Shown: positions 1-9,115, numbered from the stretch's first letter. The stretch is 64,000 nt of DNA from Pokkaliibacter sp046614695 (GCF_046614695.1 NZ_JBKKHQ010000016.1:62001-126000); one strand, 5' to 3'. Notes: generated by a model from the letters alone, not told the origin. Translations and numbers: made by a program.

Positions 1-1
1 C

Positions 2-475
2 CTGCCGGAAGTGCAGCGTCTGATTGATCGTAATCCCACCGCTTCTCGTGGTTTGATGTTTGAAGTCACGGAAAGCCAGATGATGACCGATGCTGAGCGG
101 GTGATTAAAACCCTGCAGCAGCTGCGTGCCATGGGCTTCCCGCTGGCGATTGATGATTTTGGTACGGGGCACTCCAGTCTGGCTTATCTGAAGCGTCTGC
201 CTGTGGATGAGCTGAAAATCGACAAGTCCTTCATCAAGAACATCAGTGATGATGATCAGAACCGCCTCATTGTGGCTACGACGATCCGACTGGCCCATGC
301 CATGGGGATGACCGTAACCGCAGAAGGGATTGAAGAGAAAGACAGTCTGGAAACGCTGCAGGCCATGGGCTGCGATACGGTGCAGGGCTTCTACTTCACC
401 AAACCCTTGCCCCCGGCGAAGCTGGAGGCCTGGATTGATGGCCCGAATGATCTTATTGACGGCTCGCCCGTCTGA
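2..475 (+). CDS. EAL-domain protein, C-terminal part (c-di-GMP phosphodiesterase)
   Basis: The reading frame is open from the left edge, so only the C-terminal part of a longer protein is present. The visible 158 residues are the second half of an EAL domain, the fold that hydrolyses cyclic di-GMP to pGpG. The expected catalytic and metal-binding signatures are all there: EVTES, DDFGTGHSSLAYLKRLP, ELKIDKSFI, TAEGIEE and the closing QGFYFTKPLP. The retained acidic and lysine residues suggest an active phosphodiesterase rather than a degenerate sensor. Whether a GGDEF or sensory domain precedes it cannot be seen. It converges with the chemotaxis receptor gene, whose stop lies 26 bp away. Confidence 0.93.
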   Translation: MPEVQRLIDRNPTASRGLMFEVTESQMMTDAERVIKTLQQLRAMGFPLAIDDFGTGHSSLAYLKRLPVDELKIDKSFIKNISDDDQNRLIVATTIRLAHAMGMTVTAEGIEEKDSLETLQAMGCDTVQGFYFTKPLPPAKLEAWIDGPNDLIDGSPV

Positions 476-500
476 CCACGCTTGGCTGAAGCCGCGGGCC

Positions 501-2306
501 TCAGGCTAGCGCGCGGCCACTGTAGTGTGATGCGGTGGACGTTGAAAAGGCTTCCCGTGAGCGGCTATAAGGCTGCTCTGCAGTAAGGTGTGCCTCATCG
601 TCCTGCCCGGTCTGATAGCCACTTTCTTCCAGAACAAAATCCGCGGTTGCCTGATTCACTACTTCAATCTGTGCATCCAGTTGTCGCGTTTGCTCCTGCA
701 TATCCTGACCGAGCTGATACTGCTGACGGGCATGATCATGGATGTTTTCCATCTTGTCGGCGATTTCTTCAGTGGTAGTGGATATTTCCTCTACCGCCCC
801 CACCACCTGATAAATATCCGCGCGCAGGTCAGTAATATACTGGCGAATCTCGGTGATGCTGCCTGCCACATCGGCGGCGCTTTGTTCGCCATTGGTGGCC
901 AGTGTTAAGCCTTTATCCATAAGGATGCTGATAGCCTGGGTTTGCTGACTGAACTCCTGAATGATCACGCCGATACCCTCAGTCGCGGCCACGGTTTTCT
1001 GCGCCAGTGAGCGTACTTCATCGGCCACGACCGAGAAGCCCCGACCAGCATCGCCGGCGCGTGCTGCTTCGATCGCTGCATTGAGTGCCAGAAGGTTGGT
1101 CTGGTCGGCGAGAGAGTTAATGGTATCGAGAATGCCTTTGACGCGAGTACCGGATTGCTGCAGGCGGCTGACCTGTTCGTGAGAATCGCTAATCAGGGTG
1201 GAAAGCTCACGGATGGCACCCGCATTGGTGGTAATCACCGCTTCCCCCTGAGTGGCTTTGGCTTCGGCCTGCTGAGACAAATTGCTGACCTGCGCCGAGC
1301 GCTCGGCAATTTCGTTGAGGGTACTGGAGATTTCCTGAGTCGAGGCGGCTGTCATCTGAATGCGCTCTTCAATCTGACGGCTGCTATGGCTGAGGCTGGT
1401 CATGGTCTGCCCCATGTGTCCCTGGATGGTGGTTAGCGTGGCATTGCCATTCAGTAGTTGCTCCACCAGTGCCGCCATCGATGCCACCATGGCATTGGCT
1501 GACTGGCTAAGCTGGTTAAATTCATCGCGCTTGTTGCGAGTAACCGCGACCCGCTGGGACAAATTACCTTCACCCACCTGATGCATCAGCCCGGAAATGG
1601 CCTTAAGTTTGATATTCAGCCCGCGAGCCAGGGCTATCACGCTTAGCACCAGAATAAGCGCCACACTCACTGAACTGATGATGATCACCAGCAGGCCCGT
1701 TTTTTTCACCTGGGCAATGGTTTCCTCCCCCTCGGCCAGAATGCTGAACTTGATGGTGGTGCCGAGCATTTCCAGTTGATTGGCGAGGTTATCCGTCGTG
1801 GCCTCCAGCGCCACGCTCTCACGGTACAGATCCTGCTTTTGCTGAGCATTCGGTTCGCCCTCGAAACCGACGGACTGGCGAAGCTCCAGCCATTTCTCCC
1901 GCTGCTCAACATAGGTATCGACGCTTTGCACGATATCAGTGGCTTGCTGGGTAAGGTCGTCGTTATTCAGTGCGGCGGCCTGCAGGTTCAATTGCTGGGC
2001 GGTGGTGGGCAGGGTATTCAGGCTGTTTTGCAACTCGATCAGGGTATCTTCGCTAATGCCAAGGCTCAGGTTCTCCAGTTCCTTCAAATCCGTGAGTAAG
2101 CGCAGGGTGGCATTCTGATAAGCCGAGGCTGCGAGCATGTTCTGGAAGACGGCGGATTCTTTCTTCTGGCTAAGCCAGGCACCCAGCGTGATGGCTGAAA
2201 GACCGAGGAGTGTCACCAGAATCAGCAGAGTGAACTTTTGACGCCAGGACAGGGCGATCCAGGAAAGCGATAGCCAGGAAAAGGACAGCCGGGGCTTGGA
2301 CGACAT
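501..2306 (-). CDS. Methyl-accepting chemotaxis protein
   Basis: A 601-residue transmembrane chemoreceptor. It has an N-terminal membrane helix at about residues 20-42, a periplasmic helical sensor region of about 150 residues, a second membrane helix (LLVIIISSVSVALILVLSV) at about 205-225, a HAMP linker, and a long coiled-coil signalling domain. The hairpin tip that contacts CheA/CheW is clear (ADQTNLLALNAAIEAARAG, then GRGFSVVADEVRSLAQ). No CheR-docking pentapeptide is seen at the C-terminus. I chose the ATG at 2306, which has an AGGAG nine bases upstream; a GTG ten codons earlier is less likely. The ligand is unknown. Confidence 0.93.
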   Translation of the reverse strand: MSSKPRLSFSWLSLSWIALSWRQKFTLLILVTLLGLSAITLGAWLSQKKESAVFQNMLAASAYQNATLRLLTDLKELENLSLGISEDTLIELQNSLNTLPTTAQQLNLQAAALNNDDLTQQATDIVQSVDTYVEQREKWLELRQSVGFEGEPNAQQKQDLYRESVALEATTDNLANQLEMLGTTIKFSILAEGEETIAQVKKTGLLVIIISSVSVALILVLSVIALARGLNIKLKAISGLMHQVGEGNLSQRVAVTRNKRDEFNQLSQSANAMVASMAALVEQLLNGNATLTTIQGHMGQTMTSLSHSSRQIEERIQMTAASTQEISSTLNEIAERSAQVSNLSQQAEAKATQGEAVITTNAGAIRELSTLISDSHEQVSRLQQSGTRVKGILDTINSLADQTNLLALNAAIEAARAGDAGRGFSVVADEVRSLAQKTVAATEGIGVIIQEFSQQTQAISILMDKGLTLATNGEQSAADVAGSITEIRQYITDLRADIYQVVGAVEEISTTTEEIADKMENIHDHARQQYQLGQDMQEQTRQLDAQIEVVNQATADFVLEESGYQTGQDDEAHLTAEQPYSRSREAFSTSTASHYSGRALA

Positions 2307-2433
2307 AGGGTGGGGCTCCTGAACAAGTGAAAACACCCACTTCTGACGAAAAGGGCATCCTCCCAGTGTTACAGGCGAATGTGACAGTTTTCTGAAAGCT
2401 GTTCATTTAGTGTGCAGTGTCTGCCGAAGCAGG

Positions 2434-3306
2434 CTACTTTCCAAGGTTGGCTTCAAGAAAATCCAGCAGCAGGCGTACCTTTCTTGAGGTGTAGCGGTTA
2501 GAACCCATCACCGCCCAGACGGCATTGTCCTGTACGGCAAAAGGCGCCAGCAGCGGTAACAGCTCTCCGGAATTCAGATAGTTATCGACGTAGAAGTCCG
2601 GCAGCTGGCAAATACCCAGACCTCTCAGCGCGGCATCCAGTACCGAGTGTCCGTTATTGCAACGTAACCGGCCATGCACCCTGACCAGCCGGGTGCGGCC
2701 TTGCTCGACAAAGCTCCAGGTGTCCTGGGTGCCAATCAGGCAATGGTGCTGATGCAGCTCATCCAGAGTATGGGGCGCACCGTAACGGCTAAGATAGGCC
2801 GGACTGGCACAGACATGCAGGTGGCGGTCCGCCAGACGCTTGGCGATCAGGCTGGAGTCCGGCAGCCGACCGAGCCGAATGACCAGATCGTAGCCCTCCT
2901 CAATGATATCGACGATGCGATTACTCAGGTGCAGGTCAATCTCAAGGGCCGGATAGAGGCGTGCAAACTCATTAACCAGCGGAGCAATATGGCGTTCACC
3001 ATAAGCGACAGCACAGCTGACACGCAGCTTGCCCGTTGGCTGGTGATTGAGCTCATGCAAGGTACGCTGGGCTTCGCGCAGCCCTTCAAGCAGCGGGCGA
3101 CAGCGCTGGTAATAAAGCTGACCGAGCTCCGTCAGCGCCACATGGCGAGTGGTGCGCTCCACCAGCCGAACCTTCAAGGCTGTTTCCAGTGCCTGCAGGC
3201 GACGGCTGACGTTGGCCGTCGATGTTCCCAGCCGATCCGCAGCGGCAGTAAAACTGCCGGTTTCCGCCAGTGCAATCAGCTCATTAAGCCCGGTCCAGTG
3301 ATCCAT
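2434..3306 (-). CDS. LysR-family transcriptional regulator, divergent from frmA
   Basis: A 290-residue LysR regulator with an N-terminal winged HTH (GSFTAAADRLGTSTANVSRR) and a C-terminal effector-binding domain similar to the CrgA/AaeR subgroup that controls redox and aldehyde genes. The ATG at 3306 has AAAGGA upstream and is preferred to an ATG eight codons earlier. It is transcribed away from the glutathione-dependent formaldehyde dehydrogenase gene. This pairing is common in gammaproteobacteria and suggests that it activates or represses the frmA-fghA pair. That role is inferred from position only. Confidence 0.9.
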   Translation of the reverse strand: MDHWTGLNELIALAETGSFTAAADRLGTSTANVSRRLQALETALKVRLVERTTRHVALTELGQLYYQRCRPLLEGLREAQRTLHELNHQPTGKLRVSCAVAYGERHIAPLVNEFARLYPALEIDLHLSNRIVDIIEEGYDLVIRLGRLPDSSLIAKRLADRHLHVCASPAYLSRYGAPHTLDELHQHHCLIGTQDTWSFVEQGRTRLVRVHGRLRCNNGHSVLDAALRGLGICQLPDFYVDNYLNSGELLPLLAPFAVQDNAVWAVMGSNRYTSRKVRLLLDFLEANLGK

Positions 3307-3628
3307 AGGGTTCCTTTGCCGCTGCCGCACGCACCTGAATAAGTGGTCGTCAGTTTTTCTATTACGAATTTGTAAAAATCATTTTCGAAAAAGGCAGATT
3401 ATCACTGGCTCGTTAGTCGCTACAATCCGGAGCTATTCACATCACTGTTGTCCGGGGAAGGACGCTGGCTTACGCAGCATTCTTGCCTGCCTGTTGGCGT
3501 GATCTGGCTCAGCCAGATGAGATTGGCGCCACTTCGATGACATGCCAGGCCTGCGAGGCCCCACATTCACGATTCTGTTTGATCCACCTTTTTCACTAAA
3601 GATTAGCGATAACGCTAAGGAGTACATG
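3307..3628. promoter_or_regulatory. Divergent promoter region LysR / frmA, candidate LysR box at 3362-3375
   Basis: This 322-bp spacer between the LysR gene and frmA has no convincing gene. At 3362-3375 it carries TTAC-N6-GTAA, a short dyad of the kind bound by LysR regulators, in an AT-rich stretch suited to a promoter. AAGGAG at 3617-3622 is the frmA ribosome binding site. The operator assignment is inference. Confidence 0.4.
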
Positions 3629-4741
3629 ATGATTACCTGTCGTGCCGCCGTCGCCTGGGAAGCAGGCAAACCTCTGAGCATCGAACAAGTGCAGGTTGCC
3701 ATGCCGAAAGCCGGTGAAGTGCTGCTGAAAATGGTAGCGACCGGTGTATGCCATACCGATGCCTACACCCTGTCCGGTGCTGATCCTGAAGGTCTGTTCC
3801 CGGTGATTCTCGGTCACGAAGGTGGCGCTATTGTGGAAGCCGTTGGCGAAGGCGTAACCAGCGTCGCTGTGGGCGATCACGTGATCCCGCTGTACACCCC
3901 TGAGTGCGGCAAGTGCAAATTCTGCCTGAGCGGCAAAACCAACCTGTGTCAGGCCATTCGCGCGACTCAGGGTAAAGGTCTGATGCCGGATGGCACCAGC
4001 CGTTTCTCCCAGAATGGCAAAGAGCTGCTGCACTACATGGGCACCTCTACCTTCTCTGAATACACCGTCGTGCCTGAAATTGCCGTCGCTAAAATCAACA
4101 AGGAAGCCCCGCTGGATAAAGTTTGCCTGCTGGGTTGTGGCGTCACCACCGGTATGGGCGCTGTACGCAACACTGCCAAAGTGGAGCCAGGTTCAACGGT
4201 CGCGGTCTTTGGTTTGGGTGGTATTGGTCTGGCGGCGATTATCGGTGCGGTACAGGCCAAAGCCGGTCGTATCATCGCGGTGGATATTAACCCCGAGAAA
4301 TTCGAAATCGCCCGTCAGCTGGGTGCGACCGATGTGGTGAACCCGAAGGATTACGACCGTCCTGTACAGGAAGTGATTGTTGATCTGACCGACGGCGGAG
4401 TGGATTACTCCTTCGAATGTATCGGTAACGTCAACGTCATGCGTTCGGCGCTGGAATGCTGCCATAAAGGCTGGGGCACCTCGGTCATCATCGGCGTTGC
4501 CGGTGCCGGTCAGGAAATCAGCACTCGTCCCTTCCAGCTGGTGACAGGCCGTACCTGGAAAGGCACCGCTTTTGGTGGCGTGAAAGGCCGTACCGAGCTG
4601 CCTGGCTACGTTGACCGTTACATGAATGGCGATTTTGATCTGGATGTGTTCGTGACTCACACCATGGGTCTGGATGACATCAACCACGCCTTTGACCTGA
4701 TGCATGAAGGCAAGAGCATTCGCTCCGTCATCCTGTTCTGA
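3629..4741 (+). CDS. frmA: S-(hydroxymethyl)glutathione dehydrogenase / class III alcohol dehydrogenase
   Basis: A 370-residue zinc-dependent medium-chain dehydrogenase that oxidises S-hydroxymethylglutathione, the spontaneous adduct of formaldehyde and glutathione, to S-formylglutathione with NAD. Catalytic zinc ligands Cys41 (GVCHTDAYTLSG) and His63 (GHEGG) are present, as are the four structural-zinc cysteines (CGKCKFC and NLC at about 93-107). The NAD-binding FGLGGIGLA follows. Two adjacent ATGs exist at 3626 and 3629. The second is six bases from AAGGAG and is used here. The next gene encodes the S-formylglutathione hydrolase that completes the pathway. Often named adhC in this group. 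Confidence 0.96.
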   Translation: MITCRAAVAWEAGKPLSIEQVQVAMPKAGEVLLKMVATGVCHTDAYTLSGADPEGLFPVILGHEGGAIVEAVGEGVTSVAVGDHVIPLYTPECGKCKFCLSGKTNLCQAIRATQGKGLMPDGTSRFSQNGKELLHYMGTSTFSEYTVVPEIAVAKINKEAPLDKVCLLGCGVTTGMGAVRNTAKVEPGSTVAVFGLGGIGLAAIIGAVQAKAGRIIAVDINPEKFEIARQLGATDVVNPKDYDRPVQEVIVDLTDGGVDYSFECIGNVNVMRSALECCHKGWGTSVIIGVAGAGQEISTRPFQLVTGRTWKGTAFGGVKGRTELPGYVDRYMNGDFDLDVFVTHTMGLDDINHAFDLMHEGKSIRSVILF

Positions 4742-4832
4742 TCAGGGCAGGATAAGGAAGAGCCGCCTGAGCGCGGTTCTTCTTGACTGATGCGACAGAC
4801 ACTGACGTCGACACATCCGAAAGGAGTACGCC

Positions 4833-5672
4833 ATGACCCTGAACCTGGTCTCCAGCCAGCGCCTGTTTGATGGCTGGCAAAAGCGCTACACCCATCAGGC
4901 CAGCAGCACGGCCTGCGAAATGACTTTCTCTATTTATCTGCCGCCCCAGACGGCTACCGGCGCCCGCGTTCCCGCGGTGTACTGGCTGTCCGGCCTGACC
5001 TGCAGTGATGAAAATTTCTCCAGCAAAGCCGGTGCGCAGCGTATTGCCGCTGAGCTGGGGATTGCCCTGATCATCCCCGACACCAGCCCACGAGGTGATA
5101 ATGTCGCCGATGATGATGCCTATGATCTGGGCAAGGGCGCCGGTTTTTACCTGAACGCCACCCAGACACCGTGGCAGCCGCATTTCCAGATGTATGACTA
5201 CATCGTCAAAGAACTGCCCGCGCTGATCGAAGCTCACTTCCCGGTGACAGAAGCCCGCGCCATTAGCGGCCACTCCATGGGCGGCCACGGTGCGCTGACC
5301 ATTGGCCTTAAAAACCCCGAGCGTTACGCGGCCATTTCGGCCTTCTCGCCGATCTGCAATCCGGTGAATTGCCCCTGGGGCGAGAAAGCCTTCGGTGCTT
5401 ATCTTGGCGATAATCGTCAGGCATGGGAGCAGTACGATGCGACCCTGTTGCTGGAAAAGCTCGGTGTGGCACTGCCCATCAAGATTTCCCAGGGCTCCGA
5501 TGACGCTTTCCTCAAAGAGCAGCTAAAGCCCGAAGCCTTCCTCTCTGCGGCAGAAAAAGCCGAAGTGGAAGTCGATTATCAGCTCTGCGAAGGCTACGAC
5601 CACTCGTACTACTTCATCAGCAGCTTTATCGAATCCCACCTGCGTTTTCTCGCCCGTCATCTGGCGGATTAA
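4833..5672 (+). CDS. fghA: S-formylglutathione hydrolase
   Basis: A 279-residue alpha/beta-hydrolase of the esterase D family that releases formate and glutathione from S-formylglutathione, the second step of glutathione-dependent formaldehyde detoxification. The nucleophile elbow SGHSMGGHG places Ser148, with Asp224 (QGSDDAF) and His257 (GYDHSYYF) completing the triad. The ATG has AAAGGAG at the right distance. It follows frmA by 91 bp on the same strand and is probably cotranscribed. A strong hairpin terminator begins 16 bp after the stop codon. Confidence 0.96.
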   Translation: MTLNLVSSQRLFDGWQKRYTHQASSTACEMTFSIYLPPQTATGARVPAVYWLSGLTCSDENFSSKAGAQRIAAELGIALIIPDTSPRGDNVADDDAYDLGKGAGFYLNATQTPWQPHFQMYDYIVKELPALIEAHFPVTEARAISGHSMGGHGALTIGLKNPERYAAISAFSPICNPVNCPWGEKAFGAYLGDNRQAWEQYDATLLLEKLGVALPIKISQGSDDAFLKEQLKPEAFLSAAEKAEVEVDYQLCEGYDHSYYFISSFIESHLRFLARHLAD

Positions 5673-5675
5673 GCT

Positions 5676-5714
5676 TGGGTATCAAGTGAAAAAGGCAGCT
5701 TCGGCTGCCTTTTT
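5676..5714 (+). terminator. Rho-independent terminator of fghA, copy 1 of a direct repeat
   Basis: Stem AAAAAGGCAGC / GCTGCCTTTTT with a TTCG loop spans 5689-5714. Together with the 13 bases in front of it (TGGGTATCAAGTG) it is repeated almost identically at 6305-6344, with one extra A in the second copy. Confidence 0.9.
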
Positions 5715-5766
5715 GTTGTGTGTCGATTAATCTGAGGCCAACGGTCACTCAGCTAAGGACAGCTTG

Positions 5767-6216
5767 ATGAAAAAGGAAATTTGGGCGGTTCACACTATCG
5801 CTTTACTGGCTTTCAGCGTACAGGTGCATGCCAGTGATCTTGATGAGCAACAGCGTTTTTTACAACGCTCTGTCATGAGCACACCTTTTACCGCAGAGGT
5901 GCAGCATACTAAGGTCAGCAAAACCGCCACACTGGCAGATGAAGATGTGTATGAGTTGGATGCCGATGTATTAATGACTATTGTCGGCAAGACGGAACAC
6001 CATATTACCTATCGCATGACAGTAGAGTCTGGCGAGGATGTAAATCTTGATCCAAAACCGGTAATTCTCTCCTTGTGCCAAGATGCTCAAGGGTACTACT
6101 GGCCGGGCGTCGGCGCTGAGTTTCCTGCTACTCAGGAGTTATTAGCGCTAGCGCAGCAAAGTGCTAAAAAGCGTGCTGCCTTAACTCCCGATCAGCTGCA
6201 CACGGATTGTGAGTAA
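5767..6216 (+). CDS. Small exported protein of unknown function
   Basis: A 149-residue protein I do not recognise. It begins with a Sec signal peptide (MKKEIWAVHTIALLAFSVQ, cleavage probably after VHAS) and continues as a mixed alpha/beta periplasmic-type sequence with two cysteines (LSLCQDAQ and a C-terminal TDCE) that could form a disulfide. The ATG at 5767 has AAGGA seven bases upstream and is preferred to the TTG just before it. The gene sits alone between two copies of the same terminator sequence, so it is its own transcription unit and may be an insertion (see findings). Confidence 0.7.
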   Translation: MKKEIWAVHTIALLAFSVQVHASDLDEQQRFLQRSVMSTPFTAEVQHTKVSKTATLADEDVYELDADVLMTIVGKTEHHITYRMTVESGEDVNLDPKPVILSLCQDAQGYYWPGVGAEFPATQELLALAQQSAKKRAALTPDQLHTDCE

Positions 6217-6526
6217 CCTCTCTGTCTGTCCACGCGTTGATAGCCTGTCCATGTCACTGGTTGAGGTGGCAGCATTCGATCCTTACGTGTGAAGTGTCTG
6301 ATGCTGGGTATCAAGTGAAAAAAGGCAGCTTCGGCTGCCTTTTTATTATCCGGTGGGTCGTCACAGGAAGCTGGTGTCAGCGATTGAAGCCAATCGTTGC
6401 TTGCCGCAGAGGGGGGAGGCGGTATCATAACCGCCGCTTGCTCACAGGGTGGTTTTAAGACTGACAGCTACCGGTGAAGAAAAGAATGCAATTGCGGCGA
6501 ATGACGGGGAAGAAGAGTAGAGCACG
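6217..6526. other. Intergenic spacer with repeated terminator
   Basis: This 310-bp stretch has no convincing gene. It contains the second copy of the repeated terminator (6305-6344) and presumably the promoter of the UPF0114 gene downstream. Confidence 0.6.
6305..6344 (+). terminator. Rho-independent terminator, copy 2 of the direct repeat
   Basis: It has the same 13-base lead and GGCAGC-TTCG-GCTGCC stem with T-run as at 5676-5714. It terminates the small exported protein gene. Confidence 0.88.
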
Positions 6527-7021
6527 ATGGAAAAATACCTAGAACGCACCATGTATGCCATGCGCTGGCTGCTGGCTCCCATTTATATGGGCCTGAGTCT
6601 GGCTTTGCTGGCGCTTACCATCAAGTTCTTCCAGGAAATCGTCCACGTCCTGCCACATATTCTGGATACCTCCGAGACCGATCTGGTGCTGCTGGTATTG
6701 TCACTGGTGGACTTGTCTCTGGTCGGTGGCCTGCTGGTAATGGTGATGTTCAGTGGCTATGAGAACTTCGTCTCGCGGATGGATATCCCCGATGATGGCG
6801 ACAAGCTCGGCTGGATCGGCAAGTTGGACTCCAGCACGCTGAAATCCAAAGTGGCCGCTTCGATTGTGGCGATCTCCTCAATTCAGCTACTCAAGGTCTA
6901 TATGAATGCCTCGAATTATGAAGCCAGTCAGCTGAAATGGTATGTCATCCTGCATATGACCTTTGTGGCTTCCGCGTTCGCCATGGGCTACCTCGACCGG
7001 CTGACGCGGGACAGTCATTGA
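6527..7021 (+). CDS. yqhA: UPF0114 (YqhA-type) inner membrane protein
   Basis: A 164-residue integral membrane protein of the UPF0114/TIGR00645 family. Its start MEKYLERTMYAMRWLLAPIY and the central VDLSLVGGLLVMVMFSGYENF are family signatures. Three or four membrane helices are visible (about 14-36, 50-77, 107-125 and 137-155). The biochemical function of the family is unknown. The family length and start agree with the ATG chosen. It is followed 51 bp later by the LRR-kinase gene on the same strand. Confidence 0.9.
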   Translation: MEKYLERTMYAMRWLLAPIYMGLSLALLALTIKFFQEIVHVLPHILDTSETDLVLLVLSLVDLSLVGGLLVMVMFSGYENFVSRMDIPDDGDKLGWIGKLDSSTLKSKVAASIVAISSIQLLKVYMNASNYEASQLKWYVILHMTFVASAFAMGYLDRLTRDSH

Positions 7022-7072
7022 GTGCATCAGGAGTTCTCTCCTGCACTGAATAAACCCTAAGGAAAATCGTCT

Positions 7073-8314
7073 ATGCATACGCTGGCGCAACTTGAGGCAG
7101 GAGCGCTTCAGGGAATCACCCGCTTACAGCTCGCCGCCGGACTGACGGCGTTTCCGGAGGCTATCTATACTCTGGCAGACAGTCTGGAGATTCTGGATCT
7201 TAGCAATAATGCGCTGAGTGAACTGCCAGCGGATCTGCATCGACTGACGAACCTGCGGGTGATCTTTTGCTCGAATAACCGCTTTCGACGCTTGCCGGAG
7301 GCACTGGGTGCTTGTCCGAAGCTTGAGATGATCGGCTTTAAGAGTAACCAGATCGAAGAGGTTCCTGCCGGGGCGCTTCCTGAACAGACCCGTTGGCTGA
7401 TCCTCACGGACAATCGGGTTGCGTCGCTGCCTGAGCGGCTGGGCATGCTTAAGCGTTTGCAAAAGCTGATGCTGGCCGGGAACCAGCTCACGGCTTTACC
7501 TGCTTCACTGAGGCAGTGCCATCATCTTGAATTACTGCGTATTTCCGCAAATCTGCTGACTTCCTTCCCGGATGTGGTGTTGGATTTACCAAGGCTTTGC
7601 TGGCTGGCTTTTGCCGGTAATCCTTTTTGTGAGTCTCACAGCGAACATGGCGAGTTTCCTCAGGTTTCCATGGAGGATCTGCAGATTCATGACGTGCTGG
7701 GTCAGGGCGCTTCCGGTGTGATCAGCCGAGGCTCATGGAAGCGTAATATTCACGGTTTCAGTGATGAGGTGGCGGTTAAGGTTTTCAAAGGTGAAGTGAC
7801 CAGCGATGGCTATCCGCTGGATGAGCTGGAAGCCTGCTTGTCACTGGGCCAGCATCCCAATCTGGTCACGCCGCTGGCGCGTATGCACAGCGCAGGGCAT
7901 GCCGGTCTGGTGATGGAGCTGATTCCTGCCGACTACCGTAACCTGGGGCAGCCGCCCAGTCTGGCCAGCTGTACACGTGATACCTTCACTGCGGGGCAGT
8001 CATTCCGGATTCAGACGCTGAGCCGTTTCATCGAGCAAATGCAGAGCGTGGCTTCTCACCTGCAGGAGCACAGTATCAGCCATGGCGATCTTTACGCGCA
8101 CAATGTGCTGGTCAACGATGAGGGGCACGTGCTTTTTGGTGACTTTGGCGCGGCTTCCCGCTACCACTTTCTGGCCAAATACCAGCGTGAAGGCATAGCG
8201 CAAATAGAAGCGCGAGCGCTGACATGCTTTATCGAGGACATGCTGGGGCTTTGCCCGGAAGAGGATAAAGGCACGACCGAATATCAGCGCCTCTTGGCAC
8301 GGGTGTCCGGCTGA
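7073..8314 (+). CDS. Leucine-rich-repeat protein kinase
   Basis: A 413-residue cytoplasmic protein with two parts. Residues 16-185 hold about seven leucine-rich repeats of roughly 23 residues (LEILDLSNNALSELP is typical). Residues 203-413 form a eukaryotic-like kinase: glycine loop LGQGASGVISRG, the ATP-binding Lys236 in VAVKVFKG, catalytic HGDLYAHNVL (Asp339, Asn344) and metal-binding GDFG (Asp357). The key kinase residues are intact, although the loop reads HGD rather than HRD. No signal peptide or membrane segment is seen. Similar LRR-kinase fusions occur in pseudomonads; the substrate is unknown. LRR would normally mediate protein binding. A terminator follows at 8345. Confidence 0.88.
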   Translation: MHTLAQLEAGALQGITRLQLAAGLTAFPEAIYTLADSLEILDLSNNALSELPADLHRLTNLRVIFCSNNRFRRLPEALGACPKLEMIGFKSNQIEEVPAGALPEQTRWLILTDNRVASLPERLGMLKRLQKLMLAGNQLTALPASLRQCHHLELLRISANLLTSFPDVVLDLPRLCWLAFAGNPFCESHSEHGEFPQVSMEDLQIHDVLGQGASGVISRGSWKRNIHGFSDEVAVKVFKGEVTSDGYPLDELEACLSLGQHPNLVTPLARMHSAGHAGLVMELIPADYRNLGQPPSLASCTRDTFTAGQSFRIQTLSRFIEQMQSVASHLQEHSISHGDLYAHNVLVNDEGHVLFGDFGAASRYHFLAKYQREGIAQIEARALTCFIEDMLGLCPEEDKGTTEYQRLLARVSG

Positions 8315-8344
8315 TCTTTGAAAGCCTGCGAAAACGGATAACGT

Positions 8345-8370
8345 AAAAGGCAGCTCAGGCTGCCTTTTTT
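8345..8370. terminator. Bidirectional terminator between LRR-kinase and GDPD genes
   Basis: Stem AAAAGGCAGC / GCTGCCTTTT with loop TCAG and a longer T-run. It lies between convergent genes. Confidence 0.85.
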
Positions 8371-8389
8371 AACCAATTACATCAACGAC

Positions 8390-9115
8390 TTATTCGGCCA
8401 GCAAAAAGCACGGCGGATTATCAGTGATAATGCCATCCATGCCCCAGGCCCAGTGTTTAGCCACTTCACTGGCTTCGTTAGAGGTGTAGCAGAACAGCTG
8501 ATAGCCCTTGGCTTTGATGGCCTGCGCCAGTTCGGGTGTCAGGTGGGTATGGTCACAGTGCAGACTAAAAGCGCCGATGGCGCTTAACTCATCGGCCCAG
8601 TGCTTCGGAATATCTTCATACAGCTGCCCCAGGGCAAAGCGGCAGTTCAGGGCTTTTGCGTGTAACAAAGTGCCGTGGTTAAAGCTCGAAATCACCAGCT
8701 TATCGCTATCCTGCCAATGCGCCTCCAGTGCTGCCAGCGTTGGGTCAACAATGCGTGAATACTCGTGGCCTTCGTATTTAATCTCAAGATTAAGCCCCAG
8801 CCCTAGCGACTGAATACACTCCAGTGCCTGTTCCAGGGTGGGAATACGTTCATCCGCAAAGCGTGGGTCGAACCAGCTTCCAGCATCGAGATCCTTGATG
8901 TCGGACCAGAACTGCTGCTCCAGTACGCCACTGCCCGAGGTGCAGCGCTCCAGGGTTTCATCATGGAAAATCACCAGCGTGCCATCCGCCAGCACCGAAA
9001 CATCAATCTCAACCCAGGTGGCGCCGGTGGCTTTGGCTTCCCTAATGGAGGCCAGGGTATTTTCCGGGGCCAGTGCGGCGGCGCCTCGGTGACCAATGAC
9101 TCGCGCTACGTGCAT
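8390..9115 (-). CDS. ugpQ: Glycerophosphodiester phosphodiesterase
   Basis: A 241-residue GDPD-family enzyme that hydrolyses glycerophosphodiesters to sn-glycerol-3-phosphate and an alcohol. The family motifs are clear: HRGAAALAPENT at the start (catalytic His, Arg and Glu), EIDVSVLADGTLVIFHDETLERCTSG (metal-binding Glu/Asp and second His), LNLEIKYEG, and a C-terminal GMDGIITDNP. No signal peptide is present, so it is cytoplasmic like UgpQ rather than periplasmic like GlpQ. No ugp transport genes are adjacent. Confidence 0.94.
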   Translation of the reverse strand: MHVARVIGHRGAAALAPENTLASIREAKATGATWVEIDVSVLADGTLVIFHDETLERCTSGSGVLEQQFWSDIKDLDAGSWFDPRFADERIPTLEQALECIQSLGLGLNLEIKYEGHEYSRIVDPTLAALEAHWQDSDKLVISSFNHGTLLHAKALNCRFALGQLYEDIPKHWADELSAIGAFSLHCDHTHLTPELAQAIKAKGYQLFCYTSNEASEVAKHWAWGMDGIITDNPPCFLLAE

